Below, in pieces: positions 26,248 through 34,784 of a stretch of 40,413 nt of DNA. Position 1 is the first letter of the stretch. Each line of letters begins with the position of its first letter. Made by a program: the position numbers and the translations under genes. The DNA is taken from the NCBI GenBank assembly GCA_009692005.1, contig SHZZ01000033.1, forward strand, positions 1 through 40,413, written 5' to 3'. The DNA comes from Gemmataceae bacterium (GTDB lineage Bacteria > Planctomycetota > Planctomycetia > Gemmatales > Gemmataceae). Below the pieces are notes generated by a model. That model searched no databases and had not been told where the DNA came from. It was given only the letters and a program-made list of their open reading frames with translations.

Positions 26248-26332
26248 GGGAGAATAGTTACCTGACCGGATTATTCTCCCAACCGGGCATTAAATAAAAG
26301 ATGAAATTATCCCAAAAATTAGTTGCCCGGTT
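26248..26332. promoter_or_regulatory. Two adjacent hairpins upstream of the DUF1501 operon
   Basis: GGGAGAATA (26248-26256) pairs with TATTCTCCC (26272-26280). Directly after it, AACCGGGCA (26281-26289) pairs with TGCCCGGTT (26324-26332). Both stems are 9 bp and perfect. No T run follows, so they do not look like a classic terminator. They lie in the 200-bp gap between the sigma-54 activator and DUF1501 and could be binding sites, a processed RNA element, or a weak terminator for the upstream genes. Confidence 0.45.
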
Positions 26333-26417
26333 TGGCCAAAGAGGATAAATTAATAGAGGCCTACCGGATTGTGCCTACCTGTATTGTCACTCCTGCTTCC
26401 GCTTTTCAAGGTGACCC

Positions 26418-27749
26418 ATGTTTAATTTGTCATTTGGAAAGTCCAAGGATTGCGAATCGACCAACCGCCGAGAATTTCTCCGCATGGGGTCCCTGGGGCT
26501 GGCGGGGCTGACCCTGCCCAAGTTATTGCAGGCCGAAGCCGCCTCCAAGGCCGCTTCCAAAAAAGTGGAAGATCGAAGCGTCATCTTCATGTGGATGCAG
26601 GGCGGACCCAGCCACATCGATAGCTTCGACCCCAAGCCAAACGCCCCGACAGATATTCGCGGGGAATTCGGCGTCACCCAGACGGCGCTTCCCGGTGTGC
26701 AGATTTGCGAACACCTGCCGAAGCTCGCCGCCAACCTTGACAAGTTCTCCATCGTTCGATCCGGCTACACTTACAACGGATCGCATGGCGTCGCTGACGC
26801 CTACATGCTCACCGGCTTCCGTTTCAACCCCACGGTGGTCCATCCGACCTACGGCGCGGTGATGTCCAGGGAACTCGGGTATCGCAAGGGCATGCCGCCC
26901 TATGTTCAACTGGGAACCTCCATCGATCAGCGCTTTGGCGGCGGCTTGCCGGGCTACGCAGGCAGCGAACACAACCCTTTTATCATTGATGACGACCCCA
27001 GTAGGCCCAACTTCAACATCGACGGCGTCTCTTTGCCCAGTGGCCTGACCGCCTCGCGATTTGACCGCCGCGGACGCATGTTGCAAAAGCTCGACAACTG
27101 GCAAAAGCGCGTAGAGACTTCAGGCAATGACATTGGCGCCATGAACAGCTTTTATGAAAAAGCCTTTTCCATGGTGACCTCGCCTGATGCTAAAAAAGCC
27201 TTTGACATCAACCAAGAACCCGAAGCCATGCGCGAACGCTACGGCATGAACCGCTTTGGCCAATCCTGCCTGATGGCCAGGCGAATGGTGGAAGCCGGGG
27301 TTCGCTTCGTTAATGTCACCATGGGCGGCTGGGATACCCACGCCGGAAATTTCAAAACCCTGAAGGACCGCAATTTCCCCATCATCGACAAGGGCTGGTC
27401 CGCGTTGCTGGAAGACCTGCAAATGCGCGGCATGCTGGAAAACACCCTGGTAATTTGGTGCGGGGATTTCGGCAGAACGCCCAAGATCAACTCCGCAGCC
27501 GGGCGCGACCACTGGGCTGGCTCCACCATCTTCTGCCTCGGCGGGGGCGGCTTCAAAACCGGCGCGGTCATTGGCAAAAGCGACAAGCACGCCGAACAAC
27601 CGGCCACGCAACCGATCCAAATTGAGGATATTGCCGCTACCCTGTACACCGTCCTGGGCATCCCCCTGGATAAACACTATGTCGCTCCGGATGGACGCCC
27701 CTTCCGCATTAACGCCACCGGCAAGGTCGTGAACGAAATCCTGGCCTGA
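26418..27749 (+). CDS. DUF1501 domain protein, Tat-exported
   Basis: The 443-residue protein starts behind AAGGTG and has a twin-arginine signal (RREFLRMGSLGLAGL, Arg17-Arg18). The body is a planctomycete DUF1501 protein of the sulfatase/alkaline-phosphatase superfamily, with MWMQGGPSHIDSFDPKPNAP near residue 56, a WDTHAGNF segment and VIWCGDFGRTPKINSAAGRD near 350. Members are usually encoded next to DUF1549/DUF1553 proteins, as here. Their enzymatic activity is not established. It heads a three-gene plus-strand operon with a cytochrome-like DUF1549/DUF1553 protein 30 nt downstream and an overlapping PPC protein. The Tat signal implies it folds in the cytoplasm and is exported. Confidence 0.93.
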   Translation: MFNLSFGKSKDCESTNRREFLRMGSLGLAGLTLPKLLQAEAASKAASKKVEDRSVIFMWMQGGPSHIDSFDPKPNAPTDIRGEFGVTQTALPGVQICEHLPKLAANLDKFSIVRSGYTYNGSHGVADAYMLTGFRFNPTVVHPTYGAVMSRELGYRKGMPPYVQLGTSIDQRFGGGLPGYAGSEHNPFIIDDDPSRPNFNIDGVSLPSGLTASRFDRRGRMLQKLDNWQKRVETSGNDIGAMNSFYEKAFSMVTSPDAKKAFDINQEPEAMRERYGMNRFGQSCLMARRMVEAGVRFVNVTMGGWDTHAGNFKTLKDRNFPIIDKGWSALLEDLQMRGMLENTLVIWCGDFGRTPKINSAAGRDHWAGSTIFCLGGGGFKTGAVIGKSDKHAEQPATQPIQIEDIAATLYTVLGIPLDKHYVAPDGRPFRINATGKVVNEILA

Positions 27750-27779
27750 TTTCCCCCCCTGCCTTGTGAACGGACTTTT

Positions 27780-29942
27780 ATGAGACTGGCAATTTATCTC
27801 TGTGCGGCGCTGGTGTGGAACTTGGCGCCGGTTCGGGCAGAGACCCCGGCTCCGGTGTCGTTCGTTCATGAAGTTCAGCCCATCCTGACCCGCCTGGGTT
27901 GCAATCAGGGCGCTTGCCATGGGGCACAGTATGGCCAAGGAGGGTTGAAACTTTCCCTCCGCGGCTTCGATGAACCCGCAGATTACAGGGAAATCTTCCG
28001 CGGATCTTTCGGCCGAAGGTTGTCTACCCTGGCCCCTGAGCAGAGTCTCCTCTTAAGAAAACCCACTTTGGAAGCTCCCCACGAGGGAGGCAAGCGGTTG
28101 ACCACCGACAGCCCCGAATTTGAAACCCTGGCCAGATGGATCTCGCAAGGCGCCCCCGGACCCCTGGCAAAAGAAAAGGTCTTTAAGTCTCTGGCCATCA
28201 CTCCCTCCGAAGTTTTGGCCAAACCGGGGCAGGTGTTTCCTTTAAAAGTCATGGCGCAATTTGAGGATGGCTCCGAGGAAAGTGTTTTGACTCGGGCTTC
28301 GATTGAAAGCATGAACTCCTCTGTGGCCAGCGTGGATAGTTTCGGGAAAGTAACCGCCACCGGTCCCGGCGAGACGGTCATCATGGTCCGTTTCCTTTCC
28401 TCGGTCGCGGTTTGCAGGATCACCCTGCCATTTGGAACTGCTAAAGGGTTGGAGCCGTTTCAAAACGGCAACCTGGTCGATCAACTTTGGGCCAGTAAAT
28501 GGGGCAAAACTGGCTTGACCCCTTCTCATCTTTGCAGTGATGAGGAGTTCTTTCGCCGCATTCATTTGAATACCCTTTCCACGCTACCCACGCCGGAGGA
28601 AATCCGCGCTTTCCTCGCGGACCTTTCCCCCGATAAGCGCCGTCAGGCGATTGAAAAAGTGCTTTCCCGACCGGAGTATGTCGACTGCTGGACTTACAAA
28701 TGGGGAGATTTGCTGCGCAACAGCCGCGATTCCCTGCAGAAAAAAGGGATGTGGTCGCTGCACAACTGGTTGCGCGAAAGTTTCCGCGAAAATAAGCCGA
28801 TGGACCAGTTCGCTGGCGAGTTGCTTACCGCGGTCGGAAGCCCCTACGCCAATGGCCCGGCCAATTTCTTTGTCCAGGGCAACCGCGATGAGTGGACCGA
28901 GTCGGCTTGCCAGGTGTTCCTCGGCATCCGCATTCAATGCGCCAAGTGCCATCATCATCCTTTTGAAAACATTTCGCAGGGCGATTTTTACGGCATGGCA
29001 GCCTTTTTTGCCCGCGTCGCCAAAAAGAACAGCACCGAGTTCGGCCTGCAAGGCCGAGACACCACGGTTTTCTTGAATGCCACTGGCGAGGCCACCCATC
29101 CGCGCACCGGCAAACAAATGCCGCCGCGGCCCCTGGGTGCAACGGTGGAGGATAACCCCATCGACCGCAGGCTGGCCCTGGTTTCCTGGCTGAAAAACCC
29201 CGACAACCCCTCCCTGGCCAAAAATCTGGTCAACCGATACTGGGGATATTATTTTGGCCGCGGACTCGTTCACCCCATCGATGACATCCGCAGCACCAAC
29301 CCCGCCTCCAACTCTGAACTGTTCGATGCCTTGGCCAAGGACTTGATCGCGCACCGCTACGACATCAAGCATATGCTGCGCACCCTCATGAATTCCCGCG
29401 TTTATCAATTGAGTTCCGTCAGCAATCCAGCTTCGGCTGGGGATGGGGAAAATATTTTTTGCACCCATTTCCGCTCCAAGCGCCTGACAGCGGAACAGCT
29501 TCTCGATGCCGTCGATTACGCCTGCGGCACACGGGAAAAATTCACCGACTTGCCTCTCGGGTACCGCGCCATTTCCCTGCCAGACTCCCGCTTCGCTTCC
29601 AGTTTCATGGATAATTTCGGCCGACCCCGCCGCGTCATCGCTTGCGAATGCGAGCGCAGCGAAAGTTCTAACATGATGCAAGCCTTGCTCCTGATGAGCG
29701 GCAGCCTGCTCAACCGCAAAGTGTCCGACCGCAACAGCCGCATCAACCGCCTGATCACTTCCAAGGCGCCCTTGCCTGACGCCGTTGATGAACTCTACCT
29801 GTGCACCCTTTCGCGCTTGCCCGTGGCTGGTGAAAAGCAAGACGCGCTGGCGGAAATTGCCCTGGCTCAAAACCCCCGCGAGGGCTTGGAGGATCTCCTG
29901 TGGTCGCTACTCAACACGCGCGAATTTCTTTTCAATCATTAA
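27780..29942 (+). CDS. DUF1549/DUF1553 protein with N-terminal cytochrome-like segment and Big_2 domain
   Basis: The 720-residue exported protein has a signal peptide (about 1-20). An early segment, CNQGACHGAQYGQGGLKLSL, carries a CX4CH motif (Cys41, Cys46, His47). A bacterial Ig-like (Big_2) stretch sits near 135-215. DUF1549 follows at about 235-440, including QCAKCHHHPFE with a true CxxCH (Cys387-Cys390-His391). DUF1553 covers about 460-715. Such proteins are abundant in planctomycetes and are thought to be surface or periplasmic proteins linked to polysaccharide use, though biochemical proof is scarce. It is 30 nt after DUF1501, and its 3' end overlaps the next gene by 43 nt. The CxxCH motif would need System II maturation. 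Confidence 0.92.
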   Translation: MRLAIYLCAALVWNLAPVRAETPAPVSFVHEVQPILTRLGCNQGACHGAQYGQGGLKLSLRGFDEPADYREIFRGSFGRRLSTLAPEQSLLLRKPTLEAPHEGGKRLTTDSPEFETLARWISQGAPGPLAKEKVFKSLAITPSEVLAKPGQVFPLKVMAQFEDGSEESVLTRASIESMNSSVASVDSFGKVTATGPGETVIMVRFLSSVAVCRITLPFGTAKGLEPFQNGNLVDQLWASKWGKTGLTPSHLCSDEEFFRRIHLNTLSTLPTPEEIRAFLADLSPDKRRQAIEKVLSRPEYVDCWTYKWGDLLRNSRDSLQKKGMWSLHNWLRESFRENKPMDQFAGELLTAVGSPYANGPANFFVQGNRDEWTESACQVFLGIRIQCAKCHHHPFENISQGDFYGMAAFFARVAKKNSTEFGLQGRDTTVFLNATGEATHPRTGKQMPPRPLGATVEDNPIDRRLALVSWLKNPDNPSLAKNLVNRYWGYYFGRGLVHPIDDIRSTNPASNSELFDALAKDLIAHRYDIKHMLRTLMNSRVYQLSSVSNPASAGDGENIFCTHFRSKRLTAEQLLDAVDYACGTREKFTDLPLGYRAISLPDSRFASSFMDNFGRPRRVIACECERSESSNMMQALLLMSGSLLNRKVSDRNSRINRLITSKAPLPDAVDELYLCTLSRLPVAGEKQDALAEIALAQNPREGLEDLLWSLLNTREFLFNH

Positions 29943-31960
29943 CCGCTTTGGCCCTTTTCGCGGCCCTTGCCGCCAGCCTGCAGGCCCAAACTTCCTTCCC
30001 GCAGATCACCCATGTGTTTCCCGCGGTGGTGCAAAAAGGGGCTACGGCTGAAGTAAGCCTTTTTTGCGAAGCCAGCACCCCGGCCAACCCCATCGCCGTC
30101 CTTTTCGAAGGGAAAGGCATTACCGCCAAGCCCCTGGTAGCCAAGGGGAACTCCTTGAAATTCCAGGTCACGGTAGCTGCCGATGCCGTCGCCGGCTTAA
30201 GGGAATTCCGTTTGGCAGCCGGTTCGGGCGCCTCAACGGTCGGGCAGATCCTGGTCAGTGATTTCCCCGTCGTGGCGGAACAGACTAATCCCCACATCGA
30301 TTTTTCCTCGTCCCAGGCCATTAAATTGAACTCCGTCGTCTCCGGGTTGTTAAGCGCCCGCGAACAAGTTGACGCCTACAAATTCACGGCCCAGGCCGGG
30401 CAAACCCTGGCTTTTTCCGTCACCTCACACTGTTTCTTCTTCAAAAAACATAGCCAGTTTCTACCCATTGATCCTTTGATTTCCCTCTACGACGCAACCG
30501 GCAGAGAAATTGCCGCCAATGACGATTTCCATTTTGCTGACCCATCCCTGATCTACAAATTCACCTCGCCAGGTGATTACCTTGTTGTCGTTCGCGATGT
30601 CGACTACCAGGCCAGCGCAATTATGCCTTATAACCTGACCCTGACGGCCGGGCCGCTGGTTAACTGGGCTTACCCCTTGGCACATCCTTTGTCTCAACCT
30701 GCGGCAGTCCGTGCCGGCGGCGCCAACCTGCCTGATTCCAATCTCAACTTGCAACCGGTCAGCCAGGATTTCTCCCCGGGGGTTTACCCTCATGCTCAAA
30801 TCAAAACCTCGCTCGGTTATTCCAATGCCTTCGCCATTTTCCGCTCCTCTCTTCCCATCCAGGAGGAGTTGGCCCTTCTAAATAAACCACTCTCTTTTCC
30901 TTCTGTCGTCAATGGCCGGATTCTCAAACAGGGCGAGTCCGACACCTACTCTCTCTCCTTAAAAAAAGGTGACAAGATCAAAGTGGAAATCCAGGCCAGG
31001 CGTCTGGGATCCCAACTCGATTCTTTCCTTTCTCTCAATGACGACAAGGGCCGGGTGTTGGCCAGCAACGATGACCTGGCCAATTCGACCAAAGATTCCG
31101 GTCTGCAATACGCTGCCACCGCTGATATCGCGGTAAAAATCACCGTTCGGGATTTGCTCAATCGCGGCGGGTTGGGTTTCAATTACGCCCTGGTTGTCGA
31201 CCGCGAAGAACCCGATTTCTCCTTCACTTGCGATGACGACAAAGCCGGGATTCCCGCAGGGTCCAACGCCGCCTGGTACATCCGCTTGCGGCGAGGGGTG
31301 GGCTTCCAGGGGCCTGTGGAGTTTACAGTTTCCGGACTGCCCCCCGGCGTGACCGTGGCGCCTTTGGTTATTTCTGAAGGCTTGAATGACGGCTGCCTGA
31401 TTTTACAGGCCGCACCTCAAGCGGCCCTGGGGGCGGCCCTGGTGCAAATCACCGGCAAAGCCAAAAGCGTTGATGCCAAGGGAAACCAAGTGACCTTGGT
31501 CCGGCCCGCGCAACCTCTGACGGAATTGAAAATGCCAGGCGGTGGCAGAAGCACCTGGCCCGTGACCACCCAAATCGTGGCGGTCACCAAGGACCGCGAT
31601 ATCACCTCGGTAAAGGTGGACCAGGAAAAGATCACGCTAAAACCCGGCGAATCGGTGACCATTGAAGTAGAAATTCTGCGAGACGCAAACTACCAGGGGC
31701 GGGTGACCCTGGATGTGATCCACCGCCACCTGGGCGCTATTTTCGGCAACCCTTTGCCCGCCGGAGTGACCGTGGTGGATGCCGGTGGAAAAACAGCCCT
31801 TTCGGAAAAAGAATCCAAGGGGAAAATCATTTTGAAAGCCGCACCAGACATGAAACCCGTGCCGGAATTCCCCATCACCGTGCTGGCCAATGTCTCCTTG
31901 AATTTCACGGTAAAGCGCGGCTACGCTTCCAAGCCTATCTTGCTAACCGTGGCGCCATAG
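29900..31960 (+). CDS. Secreted PPC (pre-peptidase C-terminal) domain repeat protein
   Basis: The 686-residue protein starts at GTG 29900, 7 nt after GGAGG and inside the end of the upstream gene. A hydrophobic signal peptide follows (about residues 12-29, SLTALALFAALAASLQA). Two PPC-like beta domains are visible. One lies around 130-250 (VDAYKFTAQAGQTLAFSV, later DPLISLYDATGREIAANDDF). The second lies around 335-430 (ESDTYSLSLKKGDKIKVEIQ, later LDSFLSLNDDKGRVLASNDD). The rest is beta-rich and Ig-like. PPC domains are found in exported, often surface-bound proteins. As the third gene of the operon it probably works with the DUF1549/DUF1553 and DUF1501 proteins. The gene ends 26 nt inside the convergent small gene. 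Confidence 0.88.
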   Translation: MVATQHARISFQSLTALALFAALAASLQAQTSFPQITHVFPAVVQKGATAEVSLFCEASTPANPIAVLFEGKGITAKPLVAKGNSLKFQVTVAADAVAGLREFRLAAGSGASTVGQILVSDFPVVAEQTNPHIDFSSSQAIKLNSVVSGLLSAREQVDAYKFTAQAGQTLAFSVTSHCFFFKKHSQFLPIDPLISLYDATGREIAANDDFHFADPSLIYKFTSPGDYLVVVRDVDYQASAIMPYNLTLTAGPLVNWAYPLAHPLSQPAAVRAGGANLPDSNLNLQPVSQDFSPGVYPHAQIKTSLGYSNAFAIFRSSLPIQEELALLNKPLSFPSVVNGRILKQGESDTYSLSLKKGDKIKVEIQARRLGSQLDSFLSLNDDKGRVLASNDDLANSTKDSGLQYAATADIAVKITVRDLLNRGGLGFNYALVVDREEPDFSFTCDDDKAGIPAGSNAAWYIRLRRGVGFQGPVEFTVSGLPPGVTVAPLVISEGLNDGCLILQAAPQAALGAALVQITGKAKSVDAKGNQVTLVRPAQPLTELKMPGGGRSTWPVTTQIVAVTKDRDITSVKVDQEKITLKPGESVTIEVEILRDANYQGRVTLDVIHRHLGAIFGNPLPAGVTVVDAGGKTALSEKESKGKIILKAAPDMKPVPEFPITVLANVSLNFTVKRGYASKPILLTVAP

Positions 31961-32387
31961 CTGGAACCACCAACTCGATTTCCACTTCCACTTCTTCATG
32001 AAGTTCCTCGCCCTCTCTGGCCCCGGTTTCCCCGGGCCAGATTTTGAATCCACCCTTGAGAGCAATGCCAAAAAACGATTCCGCGATTTCCCAGGCGCCC
32101 CAAATACTTTTACCCTCTTGGTACCCCTGGTAAAGCACCTCATGCTTGCCTGGATAGGTTTTCGTCCAATGGCACTTACCACTCGCCAAGTCGTATTTCC
32201 CTTTGAAAAAAAAGGCCCCAACCAAATCCCGCCCCGAGGCGTGGAGGGAACCATTGACAAAATGCATATCCAATTCCATCCATTGTTTTCCCAGTGGGGG
32301 ATTTTTTTGAATAAAGAAACCGACCCACTTTCCGCTGGGAAACCGGGGGTCCGTTTCGAACTGTATGCCATCGTCACTTATAGACAA
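31935..32387 (-). CDS. Conserved small cytoplasmic protein, function unknown
   Basis: The 150-residue frame encodes a beta-rich protein with the segments GKWVGFFIQ, GRDLVGAFFFKGKYDLASGK, CHWTKTYPGKHEVLYQGY and IWGAWEI followed by FKIWPGE. The pattern of glycines, aromatics and WTK-Y is like a small family of uncharacterised bacterial proteins (recognised from memory, not searched). Its start is a TTG at 32387 with no good Shine-Dalgarno, so the true N-terminus is uncertain. The last 26 nt overlap the 3' end of the convergent PPC gene. No partner is obvious. Two competing frames in the same stretch have less natural composition. Confidence 0.72.
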   Translation of the reverse strand: MSISDDGIQFETDPRFPSGKWVGFFIQKNPPLGKQWMELDMHFVNGSLHASGRDLVGAFFFKGKYDLASGKCHWTKTYPGKHEVLYQGYQEGKSIWGAWEIAESFFGIALKGGFKIWPGETGAREGEELHEEVEVEIELVVPAMAPRLAR

Positions 32388-32470
32388 TTTTTATCAGAAT
32401 CCCGAATTACATGTGGAAAAACAAACCTGTATTGAAGGATCGAATCCAAACCGTTGGAAATTCAGAGCGG

Positions 32471-32507
32471 GAAGTGTCAGCAATGGTGCCATTTTCGCTC
32501 ACACTTC
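32471..32507. repeat. Imperfect hairpin with nested inner stem
   Basis: GAAGTGTCAGC (32471-32481) can pair with GCTCACACTTC (32497-32507) with one mismatch. The loop contains a second perfect inverted repeat, AATGG-TG-CCATT. Together they can form a nested cruciform or RNA stem-loop. Confidence 0.5.
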
Positions 32508-32701
32508 GCCACCACTTCACTATTTATGGAAGTAAACTCACTCCCCCCCACAAAAAAACTGGTGGGAAATAAAACCCACATGGTGGTATTTTGGCCCCCC
32601 GCCACGACAAGGATTAAACTTTAAGTCATTATTCCAAAAAGGGTTACAATAAATTTGTAAAATGCCACATCACTGGGCCACTTTTGAGCCAAAATGGCAC
32701 C
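32485..32701. repeat. Distant 17-nt inverted repeat in the sigma leader
   Basis: GGTGCCATTTTCGCTCA (32485-32501) and the reverse complement of 32685-32701 match at 16 of 17 positions, with about 183 bases between the arms. This could fold the leader RNA or serve as paired binding sites for a dimeric regulator. Confidence 0.5.
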
Positions 32702-32766
32702 CTGGTGCATGAAAAGCAGGCAATAAATGAAAAAATATACTTTGGTGCAGTAGACTGTGAAAAAAC

Positions 32767-32778
32767 CATGAATTCATG
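32767..32778. repeat. Perfect 12-bp palindrome
   Basis: CATGAATTCATG is a perfect palindrome flanked by AAAAA on the left and a T-rich run on the right. It sits about 290 bases upstream of the chosen sigma start and may be an operator; nothing else supports this. Confidence 0.4.
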
Positions 32779-33055
32779 CCATTTTTCCCTTTTATAGTAA
32801 CTTTTTGACCTATCCTGGGTTAGGGACAGTAGAGAGCCAAACCGCTCGCTTTTTTTCTCCCACCGGAAACTTTGGCAAGCTTTTTGCTCTGAAGTATGAA
32901 TCAAAACCCTGACCCGAATCGTCAAGAAGGTGGGGGAAAAAGCGAATAAAAGGTGCGAGGTCCAAAAAAGGAAACAGGACCATGAACCTTTTCCTCTTTC
33001 AAGCGTAAAGGAAAACGCCAAGAGTTTGGCGCCAGGAACTCAAAGGAACCCTGCT

Positions 33056-34732
33056 GTGTTATTCAATCAGATTGCACTGAAGCAACTGCAAAACCAACTG
33101 ACCCGCTTTGCTCCCTTGGGACGGCGGACCCAGCAAAAGGAACGCGCTGAGAAGTTTTTCCAGGAAATCGATCCGGCCAGGCAATACCCTTACCAGTTCA
33201 TCTGCTTCCGCATCACCGGTTACCGGCCCGATTCTTATCCCGATTTGCTGATCAGTGGCGAGGATTTGCGCCATGATCTCGCCCTGCTGATTCAAGCCCT
33301 GGCCAGCGGCCAGGCGGTGACTGAAACCGTTTACACGGTGGAGGAAGTCAGCAAGAAATGGAATGTCTCGACCAAGACCGTCCGCCGCTGGCGAAACTTG
33401 GGCCTGGTTGGGCAAAAAATCATCCGGGATGGCAAACGGAAAATCGGCTTCACCCAGTCGGAAATCGAGAAATTCGCAGCAGGGAACATCGAACGGATTG
33501 AAAAGGGCGGAAAGTTTTCTCAACTGTCCCTGGAGGAAAAGGCAGCCATTATTCGCCGCGCACGCCGCATGGCCCGGTTGACAAGCGTTAATTTGACCGA
33601 GATCAGCGTCCGCATCGCTCGGCGCATGGGCCGTTCGCCCGAGACCATTCGCTACACGATCAAGAACTTCGATATGGAAAATCCGGGAAGCGCCATTTTT
33701 CCCCAGCAGACAGGGCCGCTTTCCCAGGAATCGCGGAACACCATTTTTAACTCTTACCACAGGGGTGAAACAGTGGACACACTTTCCAAACGCTTTCAAC
33801 GCAACCGCGCTTCCATGTACAGGGTAATTAATGAAGTGCGAGCCGAGCGGCTCCTCGAGCAGCCCCTGGATTACATGTTTCACGATAGTTTCAACGACCC
33901 GGGGCTGGAACTAGCCATCCTGGCGCCGATGCCTGGCGAGGCCGAGTACGAGGAAAAGCACAGGAACATGAAGGCCCCCAAGGATGTGCCGATTGAATTG
34001 GCCTCTCTTTATGAGTTGCCACTTCTTTCCAAGGATCAAGAACAGCACCTGTTCCGCAAGATGAACTATTTGCGGCACCAGGCGGCCAAGCGGCGGGAAG
34101 AACTAAGCGGCGAGACCGGCCAGAGCGTGGATGCCGCCAAGGTCCGAGTCAAACGGCTCGATGAGATCGATGAATTGCTCCACCAGGCAAGCCTGGTCAA
34201 GGATCACCTGATCAGCGCCAATATGCGGCTGGTGGTCAACATTGCCAAACGGCATCAAGGGCAGGCGGAGAAATTCTTCGATCTGATTTCCGACGGGAAC
34301 ATGTCGCTGATCCGAGCTGTGGAAAAATTCGACTTCTCCCGCGGGTTCAAGTTCTCCACCTACGCCACCTGGGCCGTCATCAAGAATTTCGCCCGCAGCA
34401 TTCCGGGGGAAATTCATCAGCATGAACGGTTTGTCACCGGCCATGAGGAGGTCTTCAACCTAGCGCAGGATTACCGCACCGATGAACGGGAAATTCTCGT
34501 TCAACGGGAACGGGCCAACCTCAGCGTCAACCGCTTGCTGGATTACCTGGAACCCCGGGAAAGGGAAATCGTGCGCTTGCGCGCCGGCCTCGATACCTCG
34601 CAAAAGGAATCCACCCTGGAGGAAATCGGTCTGAAGTTCGGCATCACCAAGGAACGGGTGCGTCAGATTCACGCCCGCTCCATGAGGAAGCTCAGGGATA
34701 TTGTCGAGGACCGGCACCTGGAAATGCCATAA
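33056..34732 (+). CDS. Sigma-70 family factor with N-terminal helix-turn-helix modules
   Basis: The 558-residue protein has an unusual N-terminal half. Residues about 90-145 look like a MerR/excisionase-type HTH (TVYTVEEVSKKWNVSTKTVR, then RWRNLGLVG). Two further helical HTH-like segments follow at about 157-207 and 222-270. The C-terminal half is RpoD-like: region 1.2 at about 312-335, region 2 at about 379-458 (ANMRLVVNIAKRHQG, KFDFSRGFKFSTYATWAVI), and region 4 at about 492-557 (LEEIGLKFGITKERVRQIHA, then RSMRKLRDI). Region 3 seems reduced. The GTG at 33056 follows AAAGGA with 8 nt spacing; the frame is open to a GTG at 32930, which would add a charged, low-complexity 42-residue extension. 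It probably directs transcription of a specific regulon and may bind DNA through the extra HTHs. Confidence 0.88.
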   Translation: MLFNQIALKQLQNQLTRFAPLGRRTQQKERAEKFFQEIDPARQYPYQFICFRITGYRPDSYPDLLISGEDLRHDLALLIQALASGQAVTETVYTVEEVSKKWNVSTKTVRRWRNLGLVGQKIIRDGKRKIGFTQSEIEKFAAGNIERIEKGGKFSQLSLEEKAAIIRRARRMARLTSVNLTEISVRIARRMGRSPETIRYTIKNFDMENPGSAIFPQQTGPLSQESRNTIFNSYHRGETVDTLSKRFQRNRASMYRVINEVRAERLLEQPLDYMFHDSFNDPGLELAILAPMPGEAEYEEKHRNMKAPKDVPIELASLYELPLLSKDQEQHLFRKMNYLRHQAAKRREELSGETGQSVDAAKVRVKRLDEIDELLHQASLVKDHLISANMRLVVNIAKRHQGQAEKFFDLISDGNMSLIRAVEKFDFSRGFKFSTYATWAVIKNFARSIPGEIHQHERFVTGHEEVFNLAQDYRTDEREILVQRERANLSVNRLLDYLEPREREIVRLRAGLDTSQKESTLEEIGLKFGITKERVRQIHARSMRKLRDIVEDRHLEMP

Positions 34733-34784
34733 TTTATAAACCCCAACCGGGTAAGCGTTTGAAAAAGCCTTCCTGGCCCTGTTT

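Larger units (their letters stand above)
32388..33055. other. AT-rich structured leader upstream of the HTH-sigma gene
   Basis: This 668-base gap is clearly more AT-rich than its surroundings and is full of inverted repeats: a long hairpin at 32471-32507, a distant 17-nt inverted pair (32485-32501 with 32685-32701), and a perfect palindrome at 32767-32778. TTGACC occurs at about 32806 without a good -10. A GTG-started extension of the sigma frame begins at 32930 but looks non-conserved. No tRNA or known RNA fold was recognised. Confidence 0.5.

Noticed and set aside
28584-29870. 428-residue minus-strand open frame opposite the DUF1549/DUF1553 gene
   Set aside because: It is a long antisense shadow of a well-supported gene with CxxCH, DUF1549 and DUF1553 motifs; its own translation has no family features.
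31998-32435. 145-residue plus-strand frame opposite the small conserved gene
   Set aside because: The minus-strand frame gives a more natural protein with conserved-looking WTK and IWP segments; the plus frame has none.
32695-32710. Possible sigma-54 promoter (TGGCACCCTGGTGCAT) upstream of the sigma gene
   Set aside because: The spacing between GG and GC is 9 bases instead of the required 10, and the match is better explained by the local inverted repeat GCACC-CT-GGTGC.
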